A stretch of DNA of 64,000 nt, from positions 1 to 64,000 of the forward strand of contig CAJQUW010005583.1 of NCBI GenBank assembly GCA_907163375.1, given 5' to 3'. The first letter of the stretch is position 1, and each line of letters opens with the position of its first letter. Of the stretch, positions 24,901 through 35,400 are shown in pieces. The position numbers and the translations under genes were made by a program. This DNA is from Prostheceraeus crozeri (lineage: Eukaryota > Platyhelminthes > Polycladida > Euryleptidae). The notes beneath the pieces were generated by a model, which was not told the origin of the DNA, did not search any database, and was given only the letters and a program-made list of their open reading frames with translations.

Positions 24901-25830
24901 AACTTTATTCTTAACTTGTAAACTATTGAAACTTTATTTTTAACTTGTTAACGGTTGAAACTTTGTTTTATTTCTAACATACAAGCAGATAGAACTTTAT
25001 TCTTAACTTGTAAACTGGTGAACCTTCATTTTATTTCTAACTTGTAAACTCTTGAAACTTCATTTTGATATACAAACAGCTAAAACTTTATTTCTAACGT
25101 ATACACCATTAAAAATTAATTTCTAACTTGTAAACTCTTGAAACAGTTATAATTTTATTTTTAACTTGTAGACTGTTGAAACTTTATTTCTAACTGGTAA
25201 ACTGTTGAAATGATATCTTTCATTTACAAATAGTAGAACACTTTGTCCAACTTGTAAACTAGTAAATCTTGTTCGCCATCGAATCTAACTATTTAAATCT
25301 TCATCATGGAAATCAATGTTCCACAGTCGGAGTAAAAGTTTGAGATGATACACTCCTGGCAAACTAACTCATGAAGTAGCTTTGCTGTAATACATTTCTA
25401 TCTGTAAACATATGATAATGTTAAAGTGAATCTAAAACTTTTCAGCTTATTAATTGTTCATCGTTGCATCAACGCTTTAACACGTGAACAGTTATAATTT
25501 ATTTTTAATTTACACTTAGTCTAACTTGTAAACTAGTAAATCTTGCGATCTTATTTTTACAAACAGTTACACCTTTATTTCTAACATATACACTATTGAA
25601 ACTTTATTTCTAACTTGTAAACTCTTGAAACTTTATTTTGATATACAAACAGCTAAAACTTAATTTCTAACTTGTAAACTCTTGAAACAGTTATAATTTT
25701 ATTTTTAATTTACACTTAGTCTAACTTGTAAACTAGTAAATCTTGCGATCTTATTTTTACAAACAGTTACACCTTTATTTCTAACGCATACACTATTGAA
25801 ACTTTATTTCTAACTTGTAAATCTTATGAC
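21990..25830. repeat. AT-rich minisatellite, unit about 29 bp
   Basis: More than 100 diverged copies of a unit near TTGAAACTTTATTTCTAAC + TTGTAAACTG, with length variants of 28 to 35 bases. Alternating subtypes carry either an ACTTGTAAACTG or an ACATACAAACAG end. A higher-order duplication is visible: the block at about 22320-22570 recurs nearly unchanged at about 23267-23512, some 946 bases away, including the odd word CTTACAAATAGTAGAACGC. A non-repetitive spacer of about 200 bases (25280-25490) interrupts the array before a short final block. The open frame at 23580-23777 is a by-product of the repeat. Confidence 0.9.
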
Positions 25831-25834
25831 ACTT

Positions 25835-26156
25835 CATATGGGTGATGATGGTAGATGAAATAGTGTTAAATAAACCTAAGATGGCTTACACTTCTGATAC
25901 AGGGATAACAATCGACTGCGATCCATGTGTAAAGAGCTTGTTAGACTACGGATGGGCTTAAGTGGATGATTTAACCATGTATACTTCTTCATTTGGAAAT
26001 AGTAGCACGCTTAGTCTAACTTGTAAATCTTAAAACATTTCATATGGGCGATGATGATAGATGAAATAGTGTCAAATAAAATTAAGATAGCTTACACTTC
26101 TGATACAGGGATAGCAATCGACTGCGATCCATGTGTAAAGAGCTTGTTAGACTACG
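25835..26156. repeat. Two direct copies of a 116-bp segment, period 206 bp
   Basis: The segment at 25835-25950 recurs at 26041-26156 with roughly 90 percent identity (shared words CTTACACTTCTGATACAGGG and GACTGCGATCCATGTG). Both copies follow a minisatellite-like end (TAACTTGTAAATCTTA), so the unit seems to have been duplicated together with the minisatellite edge. No gene is recognised. A 65-codon frame starting at 26051 crosses the second copy but is unsupported. Confidence 0.8.
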
Positions 26157-27385
26157 AAAGAGAGAAGTGTGTTATGTTGCGTGTGGCGCGTGAGTGTCCT
26201 CCCATTTCATTCCATTCATCAATTCGTCTCATTGATAGAGACAGGTAGAACTCATGGTTCTCATAACGTATGCAATGGAAAGTTTTAGGCAACCTTCGAC
26301 AGTTGGCTAAATGTCGCCCTGGCGCGAATGCATACTACGTTGAGACAGAGGCAATCACTTGCAAACATGACGCAGAGAGGTTTAACAAGATTGACCATTG
26401 CCGAATGTCCCTTGCGGTATACATAGCTACGGGTTTCACCGCCGCCCTTTACAGGAACACCCGTCGAAAGGAAGTATTACACCGAACTTCATTTGCAACG
26501 TTCAAGTTGACTGATAACAGATTCAACTTAATGATAGTATTCGCCAGTCTAAAGACTGCCCAGGGCAAACCGCGTGGAGGCTCTATCATGTCTTGCCCCA
26601 TAGTGGACGATTATACGGTAGTGTGTTAGTAGATTTCAATCATTGAAAAGGGAAGATGAGAATCATTTCATTTGTCTCATCAACGTTTATCATGGGAGCA
26701 ATCATTGAAGGGACATCTAATGAATTACATTTCACTCTACTCCATATCATAAAGACTAACCTTTGTCGAATGGCTGAAGTACTCTGACCTGGCGAGAGAA
26801 AGCGTCACGTTGAGTATGAAGTCGAACGCCCAACATGAGCAACGGCTCAGAGGTTTCGGTCTAACAAACGACGAACAACCCGTGCAACACAATCCCTCTA
26901 CGGCAGTACCCGCCGTCCCGAAGGAACGCTCGAGCAAAGGAGGTATTACAGCGATGATGTGCTTTATGAGTAGAAGTGAATCTCTTGATAGCAAGAGACT
27001 ATTCAACTAGATAGCAAGTCAAAAATAACCTGATAGCAGGACAAATGTATAGTCAGTAATTTACACTTAGTGAGGAATGATAGATTTGAGTGTAGTGAGT
27101 GGCACTCGATCCCGTCGACAGCCCGAAGGCCTTGTACTGATCACTAGGGAAGTGAGAGATCTTCCCCGATACCCGCTCTTTACAGCTGAAGACATCATTG
27201 TCACTGCCCCGAAGTGGTAACAGCAACGCCGAGTCAAAGGTAGTGAACAGTAGCTGGGATCTAACCCCTCAAAGCTGCCTTAGTCTTAGTTAAATTTGAA
27301 ATCTGATAGCAGATTTGAACTCAGCATACTTGAAAACCTTGAGGAAACATCCCAAGTTATTGCTTTGATCTGCTTGATAGCAAGC
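26083..27385. repeat. Series of short hairpins with a shared GATAGC loop
   Basis: The hexamer GATAGC sits in the loop of several perfect short stems whose sequences differ: TAA/TTA at 26083-26094, TCTCTT/AAGAGA at 26981-26998, CCT/AGG at 27029-27040, AAATCT/AGATTT at 27299-27316 and GCTT/AAGC at 27372-27385. A weaker one with a mismatch lies at 27006-27019. The stems change while pairing and loop are kept, which is the pattern expected of conserved structure. The numbers are small and the three-bp stems could be chance. Confidence 0.5.
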
Positions 27386-27640
27386 CGTAGAGAGCTTGAT
27401 TCACCAGCGTTTTGCAATGGAGATGTTTAGAGGCCACCCATGACAAGATAGCTAAGACTCAACCGATTGGCGTTCAAAGTGCTACGTTGAGAGCTGTGTC
27501 AAATGCCCAACATGAGACATGAGTTGTCCCAGCGGTTACGGTCTTAAATATGACACATTCCCTTGCCACACTTATCACTACGGCATCGTCCGCCGTCCCA
27601 AAGGAACACCCTGTCAGTGGTTTATTACAGCAAAACTCTC
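26318..27640 (+). repeat. Three-copy diverged repeat of about 215 bp (unassigned family)
   Basis: Three same-orientation blocks share ordered words: one at about 26318-26540, one at about 26788-27010, one at about 27465-27640. Common words are (C)CTGGCG or TTGGCG, TACGTTGAG, GCCCAACATGAG (blocks 2 and 3), GGTTTCGGTCTAA or GGTTACGGTCTTAA, CTACGGCA, CCGCCGTCCCGAAGGAAC and TATTACAGC. Block 1 is the most diverged. Blocks 2 and 3 can form TCC-CGAA-GGA and TCC-CAAA-GGA mini-hairpins at 26916-26925 and 27596-27605. Short peptides in one frame of each block are also vaguely alike (YGxxRRPxGT), so a decayed protein repeat is an alternative. I recognise no known family. Confidence 0.55.
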
Positions 27641-28190
27641 CGTGTCTTGCTCGCTTTCAGTGAAAAGCCGCTTATACCATGAGAAGACTGGCTCAGACAT
27701 CATTAAAAATGCTTTCATTGACTTCAGCAGGGTCGAAAACCCCAGAAAACCTCCAAAACTAGTGAATTTAAATTTTTCAACTTTTTAGCACTACTTATGA
27801 AATTTTATAAGTAGTCCATCACTTAGGGCAGGTCAATAGCGACCGAACCTTTTTTGAATCAAGTCAAACGGACTTGTAGAAGCAAAGTTACGAGCCTTTA
27901 AAGTTTTGGAGTCTTTTATGGCCTGGAGACGAAGGCCATCTCCTGGCGAACCTCTAAGTCTGACGGCTTAGCTGATATCAGCAATGAAATTTTCTAAGTC
28001 GGTTTCTTACAGAAACTTGGAATTTGGAATGTCCGAAGCTATCATCGGAGCTCAGAGAGACGACCTACCTCTGACAATCGTTCTCCTCTAAATGACAAGT
28101 CTCCGTCGGTTCCCAGCTTATATAGTGTGTGGCGATCAGCTGATGACGTAATACCCATCATCCAAACACTAAAAATCCCGTCTATCTCCG
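27641..28190. other. Hairpin-rich spacer before the satellite
   Basis: No gene is recognised. Visible structure includes a perfect nine-bp stem (ACTACTTAT with its complement, eight-base loop) at 27790-27815, CTAAG/CTTAG arms near 27955-27972, and the palindrome GCTGATATCAGC just after. The short plus frame at 27519-27788 ends here but has no family match. The composite satellite starts abruptly at about 28190. Confidence 0.5.
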
Positions 28191-28668
28191 GTTCTAGTGC
28201 TCCGATTGAGCTGGAAATACACCATTTCCATGTAGAATTTGACGCTGAATCCGAATCTGGCCTCCGTTTTCCCATCCGATGCTTCGTTTTGGCTCTACAG
28301 TAGGCAGCCATCGCAAAAATTCTAACTCTGTCGTTTTTTCGAAAAATGTTGAAAATTTTTTCTCTCCGATTGACTTGAAACTCACCATACAGATAGAGAA
28401 TTTCACGCTGATTCCAAATCTGAAATCCGTTTTCCAATCCGATGCTTTGTTTTGAAGCTAGAGCCCAAAACGTCCCAAATTCTAACTCTGTCGTTTTTCG
28501 CCAATGTCCCAAAATCTTAAATGGCGTCTCACATCTAAATGAAGACAGATAGGAACAAGCCGATTCTTTCACTGAATTTGTCTCACTCTTAGCTTTCAAA
28601 CGAGCTATCGCACGACAAAATCCGTCCACTGGAAGCCAAAATCGAAGCAAGCTGTCCAGAGGGGGGGG

Positions 28669-29178
28669 GACGTCAGTGACAATTTTTTCTCTCCGATTGA
28701 GCTGGAAATACACCATTTCCATGTAGAATTTGACGCTGAATCCGAATCTGGCCTCCGTTTTCCCATCCGATGCTTCGTTTTGGCTCTACAGTAGGCAGCC
28801 ATCGCAAAAATTCTAACTCTGTCGTTTTTTCGAAAAATGTTGAAAATTTTTCTTGCCGATTGACTTGAAACTCTCCGATTGACATGAAACTCACCATACA
28901 GATAAAGAATCTGACGCTGATTCCAAATCTGAAATCCGTTTTCCAATCCGATGCTTCGTTTTGAAGCTAGAGCCCAAAACGTCCCAAATTCTAACTCTGT
29001 CGTTTTTCGCCAATGTCCCAAAATCTTAAATGGCGTCTCACATCTAAACGAAGACAGATAGGAACAAGCCGATTCTTTCACTGAATTTGTCTCACTCTTA
29101 GCTTTCAAACGAGCTATCGCACGACAAAATCCGTCCACTGGAAGCCAAAATCGAAGCAAGCTGTCCAGAGGGGGGGGG
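28669..29178. repeat. A-prime module with internal 18-bp duplication (also 29973-30482)
   Basis: These two modules are 509 bp instead of about 491 because the words CGATTGACTTGAAACTCTC are partly duplicated between the two sub-repeats. They lie only near the left end of the array, which marks that end as a distinct, less homogenised zone. Confidence 0.85.
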
Positions 29179-29482
29179 ACGTCAGTGAAATTTCAAAATT
29201 TGATGAAAAATGTTTTGGTGACGGTCCCAGGTCGAAATTCTACACTTTGGAAAATTTTCAAAATTTTACCCATACAAAGTCACTCTGACACTTAGGATTT
29301 TTTCAGGTAAGCGAGCTCCGACCTAAAATCTTGTAACCGCTCTAACTTTTGAATGAAGACAGATAGGAACAAGCCGATTCTTTCACTGAATTTGTCTCAC
29401 TCTTAGCTTTCAAACGAGCTATCGCACGACAAAATCCGTCCACTGGAAGCCAAAATCGAAGCAAGCTGTCCAGAGGGGGGGG
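29178..29482. repeat. Reference B module of the composite satellite
   Basis: This is the first of 16 B modules. Its distinctive half contains TGGTGACGGTCCCAGG, repeated AAAATTTT words and the junction TTTTTTCAGGTAAGCGAGC. The other half is the body shared with A. Later B modules differ by only a few bases, mostly in G-tract length. Confidence 0.9.
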
Positions 29483-32400
29483 ACGTCAGTGAAAATTTTT
29501 TCTCTCCGATTGAGCTGGAAATACACCATTTCCATGTAGAATTTGACGCTGAATCCGAATCTGGCCTCCGTTTTCCCATCCGATGCTTCGTTTTGGCTCT
29601 ACAGTAGGCAGCCATCGCAAAAATTCTAACTCTGTCGTTTTTTCGAAAAATGTTGAAAATTTTTTCTCTCCGATTGACTTGAAACTCACCATACAGATAA
29701 AGAATCTGACGCTGATTCCAAATCTGAAATCCGTTTTCCAATCCGATGCTTCGTTTTGAAGCTAGAGCCCAAAACGTCCCAAATTCTAACTCTGTCGTTT
29801 TTCGCCAATGTCCCAAAATCTTAAATGGCGTCTCACATCTAAATGAAGACAGATAGGAACAAGCCGATTCTTTCACTGAATTTGTCTCACTCTTAGCTTT
29901 CAAACGAGCTATCGCACGACAAAATCCGTCCACTGGAAGCCAAAATCGAAGCAAGCTGTCCAGAGGGGGGGGGACGTCAGTGAAAATTTTTTCTCTCCGA
30001 TTGAGCTGGAAATACACCATTTCCATGTAGAATTTGACGCTGAATCCGAATCTGGCCTCCGTTTTCCCATCCGATGCTTCGTTTTGGCTCTACAGTAGGC
30101 AGCCATCGCAAAAATTCTAACTCTGTCGTTTTTTCGAAAAATGTTGAAAATTTTTCTTGCCGATTGACTTGAAACTCTCCGATTGACTTGAAACTCACCA
30201 TACAGATAGAGAATTTCACGCTGATTCCAAATCTGAAATCCGTTTTCGAATCCGATGCTTCGTTTTGAAGCTACAGCCCAAAACGTCCCAAATTCTAACT
30301 CTGTCGTTTTTCGCCAATGTCCCAAAATCTTAAATGGCGTCTCACATCTAAACGAAGACAGATAGGAACAAGCCGATTCTTTCACTGAATTTGTCTCACT
30401 CTTAGCTTTCAAACGAGCTATCGCACGACAAAATCCGTCCACTGGAAGCCAAAATCGAAGCAAGCTGTCCAGAGGGGGGGGGACGTCAGTGAAAATTTTT
30501 TCTCTCCGATTGAGCTGGAAATACACCATTTCCATGTAGAATTTGACGCTGAATCCGAATCTGGCCTCCGTTTTCCCATCCGATGCTTCGTTTTGGCTCT
30601 ACAGTAGGCAGCCATCGCAAAAATTCTAACTCTGTCGTTTTTTCGAAAAATGTTGAAAATTTTTTCTCTCCGATTGACATGAAACTCACCATACAGATAA
30701 AGAATCTGACGCTGATTCCAAATCTGAAATCCGTTTTCCAATCCGATGCTTCGTTTTGAAGCTAGAGCCCAAAACGTCCCAAATTCTAACTCTGTCGTTT
30801 TTCGCCAATGTCCCAAAATCTTAAATGGCGTCTCACATCTAAACGAAGACAGATAGGAACAAGCCGATTCTTTCACTGAATTTGTCTCACTCTTAGCTTT
30901 CAAACGAGCTATCGCACGACAAAATCCGTCCACTGGAAGCCAAAATCGAAGCAAGCTGTCCAGAGGGGGGGGGACGTCAGTGAAATTTCAAAATTTGATG
31001 AAAAATGTTTTGGTGACGGTCCCAGGTCGAAATTCTACACTTTGGAAAATTTTCAAAATTTTACCCATACAAAGTCACTCTGACACTTAGGATTTTTTCA
31101 GGTAAGCGAGCTCCGACCTAAAATCTTGTAACCGCTCTAACTTTTGAATGAAGACAGATAGGAACAAGCCGATTCTTTCACTGAATTTGTCTCACTCTTA
31201 GCTTTCAAACGAGCTATCGCACGACAAAATCCGTCCACTGGAAGCCAAAATCGAAGCAAGCTGTCCAGAGGGGGGGGGGGACGTCAGTGAAAATTTTTTC
31301 TCTCCGATTGAGCTGGAAATACACCATTTCCATGTAGAATTTGACGCTGAATCCGAATCTGGCCTCCGTTTTCCCATCCGATGCTTCGTTTTGGCTCTAC
31401 AGTAGGCAGCCATCGCAAAAATTCTAACTCTGTCGTTTTTTCGAAAAATGTTGAAAATTTTTTCTCTCCGATTGACATGAAACTCACCATACAGATAAAG
31501 AATCTGACGCTGATTCCAAATCTGAAATCCGTTTTCCAATCCGATGCTTCGTTTTGAAGCTAGAGCCCAAAACGTCCCAAATTCTAACTCTGTCGATTTT
31601 CGCCAATGTCCCAAAATCTTAAATGGCGTCTCACATCTAAACGAAGACAGATAGGAACAAGCCGATTCTTTCACTGAATTTGTCTCACTCTTAGCTTTCA
31701 AACGAGCTATCGCACGACAAAATCCGTCCACTGGAAGCCAAAATCGAAGCAAGCTGTCCAGAGGGGGGGGACGTCAGTGAAAATTTTTTCTCTCCGATTG
31801 AGCTGGAAATACACCATTTCCATGTAGAATTTGACGCTGAATCCGAATCTGGCCTCCGTTTTCCCATCCGATGCTTCGTTTTGGCTCTACAGTAGGCAGC
31901 CATCGCAAAAATTCTAACTCTGTCGTTTTTTCGAAAAATGTTGAAAATTTTTTCTCTCCGATTGACATGAAACTCACCATACAGATAGAGAATTTCACGC
32001 TGATTCCAAATCTGAAATCCGTTTTCCAATCCGATGCTTCGTTTTGAAGCTACAGCCCAAAACGTCCCAAATTCTAACTCTGTCGTTTTTCGCCAATGTC
32101 CCAAAATCTTAAATGGCGTCTCACATCTAAACGAAGACAGATAGGAACAAGCCGATTCTTTCACTGAATTTGTCTCACTCTTAGCTTTCAAACGAGCTAT
32201 CGCACGACAAAATCCGTCCACTGGAAGCCAAAATCGAAGCAAGCTGTCCAGAGGGGGGGGGACGTCAGTGAAATTTCAAAATTTGATGAAAAATGTTTTG
32301 GTGACGGTCCCAGGTCGAAATTCTACACTTTGGAAAATTTTCAAAATTTTACCCATACAAAGTCACTCTGACACTTAGGATTTTTTCAGGTAAGCGAGCT

Positions 32401-35400
32401 CCGACCTAAAATCTTGTAACCGCTCTAACTTTTGAATGAAGACAGATAGGAACAAGCCGATTCTTTCACTGAATTTGTCTCACTCTTAGCTTTCAAACGA
32501 GCTATCGCACGACAAAATCCGTCCACTGGAAGCCAAAATCGAAGCAAGCTGTCCAGAGGGGGGGGACGTCAGTGAAAATTTTTTCTCTCCGATTGAGCTG
32601 GAAATACACCATTTCCATGTAGAATTTGACGCTGAATCCGAATCTGGCCTCCGTTTTCCCATCCGATGCTTCGTTTTGGCTCTACAGTAGGCAGCCATCG
32701 CAAAAATTCTAACTCTGTCGTTTTTTCGAAAAATGTTGAAAATTTTTTCTCTCCGATTGACATGAAACTCACCATACAGATAAAGAATCTGACGCTGATT
32801 CCAAATCTGAAATCCGTTTTCCAATCCGATGCTTCGTTTTGAAGCTAGAGCCCAAAACGTCCCAAATTCTAACTCTGTCGTTTTTCGCCAATGTCCCAAA
32901 ATCTTAAATGGCGTCTCACATCTAAACGAAGACAGATAGGAACAAGCCGATTCTTTCACTGAATTTGTCTCACTCTTAGCTTTCAAACGAGCTATCGCAC
33001 GACAAAATCCGTCCACTGGAAGCCAAAATCGAAGCAAGCTGTCCAGAGGGGGGGGGACGTCAGTGAAATTTCAAAATTTGATGAAAAATGTTTTGGTGAC
33101 GGTCCCAGGTCGAAATTCTACACTTTGGAAAATTTTCAAAATTTTACCCATACAAAGTCACTCTGACACTTAGGATTTTTTCAGGTAAGCGAGCTCCGAC
33201 CTAAAATCTTGTAACCGCTCTAACTTTTGAATGAAGACAGATAGGAACAAGCCGATTCTTTCACTGAATTTGTCTCACTCTTAGCTTTCAAACGAGCTAT
33301 CGCACGACAAAATCCGTCCACTGGAAGCCAAAATCGAAGCAAGCTGTCCAGAGGGGGGGGACGTCAGTGAAAATTTTTTCTCTCCGATTGAGCTGGAAAT
33401 ACACCATTTCCATGTAGAATTTGACGCTGAATCCGAATCTGGCCTCCGTTTTCCCATCCGATGCTTCGTTTTGGCTCTACAGTAGGCAGCCATCGCAAAA
33501 ATTCTAACTCTGTCGTTTTTTCGAAAAATGTTGAAAATTTTTTCTCTCCGATTGACTTGAAACTCACCATACAGATAAAGAATCTGACGCTGATTCCAAA
33601 TCTGAAATCCGTTTTCCAATCCGATGCTTCGTTTTGAAGCTAGAGCCCAAAACGTCCCAAATTCTAACTCTGTCGTTTTTCGCCAATGTCCCAAAATCTT
33701 AAATGGCATCTCACATCTAAACGAAGACAGATAGGAACAAGCCGATTCTTTCACTGAATTTGTCTCACTCTTAGCTTTCAAACGAGCTATCGCACGACAA
33801 AATCCGTCCACTGGAAGCCAAAATCGAAGCAAGCTGTCCAGAGGGGGGGGGACGTCAGTGAAAATTTTTTCTCTCCGATTGAGCTGGAAATACACCATTT
33901 CCATGTAGAATTTGACGCTGAATCCGAATCTGGCCTCCGTTTTCCCATCCGATGCTTCGTTTTGGCTCTACAGTAGGCAGCCATCGCAAAAATTCTAACT
34001 CTGTCGTTTTTTCGAAAAATGTTGAAAATTTTTTCTCTCCGATTGACATGAAACTCACCATACAGATAGAGAATTTCACGCTGATTCCAAATCTGAAATC
34101 CGTTTTCCAATCCGATGCTTCGTTTTGAAGCTACAGCCCAAAACGTCCCAAATTCTAACTCTGTCGTTTTTCGCCAATGTCCCAAACCCTTAAATGGCGT
34201 CTCACATCTAAACGAAGACAGATAGGAACAAGCCGATTCTTTCACTGAATTTGTCTCACTCTTAGCTTTCAAACGAGCTATCGCACGACAAAATCCGTCC
34301 ACTGGAAGCCAAAATCGAAGCAAGCTGTCCAGAGGGGGGGGGACGTCAGTGAAATTTCAAAATTTGATGAAAAATGTTTTGGTGACGGTCCCAGGTCGAA
34401 ATTCTACACTTTGGAAAATTTTCAAAATTTTACCCATACAAAGTCACTCTGACACTTAGGATTTTTTCAGGTAAGCGAGCTCCGACCTAAAATCTTGTAA
34501 CCGCTCTAACTTTTGAATGAAGACAGATAGGAACAAGCCGATTCTTTCACTGAATTTGTCTCACTCTTAGCTTTCAAACGAGCTATCGCACGACAAAATC
34601 CGTCCACTGGAAGCCAAAATCGAAGCAAGCTGTCCAGAGGGGGGGGACGTCAGTGAAAATTTTTTCTCTCCGATTGAGCTGGAAATACACCATTTCCATG
34701 TAGAATTTGACGCTGAATCCGAATCTGGCCTCCGTTTTCCCATCCGATGCTTCGTTTTGGCTCTACAGTAGGCAGCCATCGCAAAAATTCTAACTCTGTC
34801 GTTTTTTCGAAAAATGTTGAAAATTTTTTCTCTCCGATTGACATGAAACTCACCATACAGATAAAGAATCTGACGCTGATTCCAAATCTGAAATCCGTTT
34901 TCCAATCCGATGCTTCGTTTTGAAGCTAGAGCCCAAAACGTCCCAAATTCTAACTCTGTCGTTTTTCGCCAATGTCCCAAAATCTTAAATGGCGTCTCAC
35001 ATCTAAATGAAGACAGATAGGAACAAGCCGATTCTTTCACTGAATTTGTCTCACTCTTAGCTTTCAAACGAGCTATCGCACGACAAAATCCGTCCACTGG
35101 AAGCCAAAATCGAAGCAAGCTGTCCAGAGGGGGGGGGACGTCAGTGAAAATTTTTTCTCTCCGATTGAGCTGGAAATACACCATTTCCATGTAGAATTTG
35201 ACGCTGAATCCGAATCTGGCCTCCGTTTTCCCATCCGATGCTTCGTTTTGGCTCTACAGTAGGCAGCCATCGCAAAAATTCTAACTCTGTCGTTTTTTCG
35301 AAAAATGTTGAAAATTTTTTCTCTCCGATTGACATGAAACTCACCATACAGATAGAGAATTTCACGCTGATTCCAAATCTGAAATCCGTTTTCCAATCCG

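Noticed and set aside
21990-25830. CRISPR-like array of 29-bp repeats
   Set aside because: Units are contiguous and diverged, without unique spacers, leader or cas genes, and the context is eukaryotic.
26318-27640. Hammerhead or other self-cleaving ribozyme
   Set aside because: The CTGATGA and GAAA core elements in correct order were not found, although CCGAAGG-like words first suggested it.
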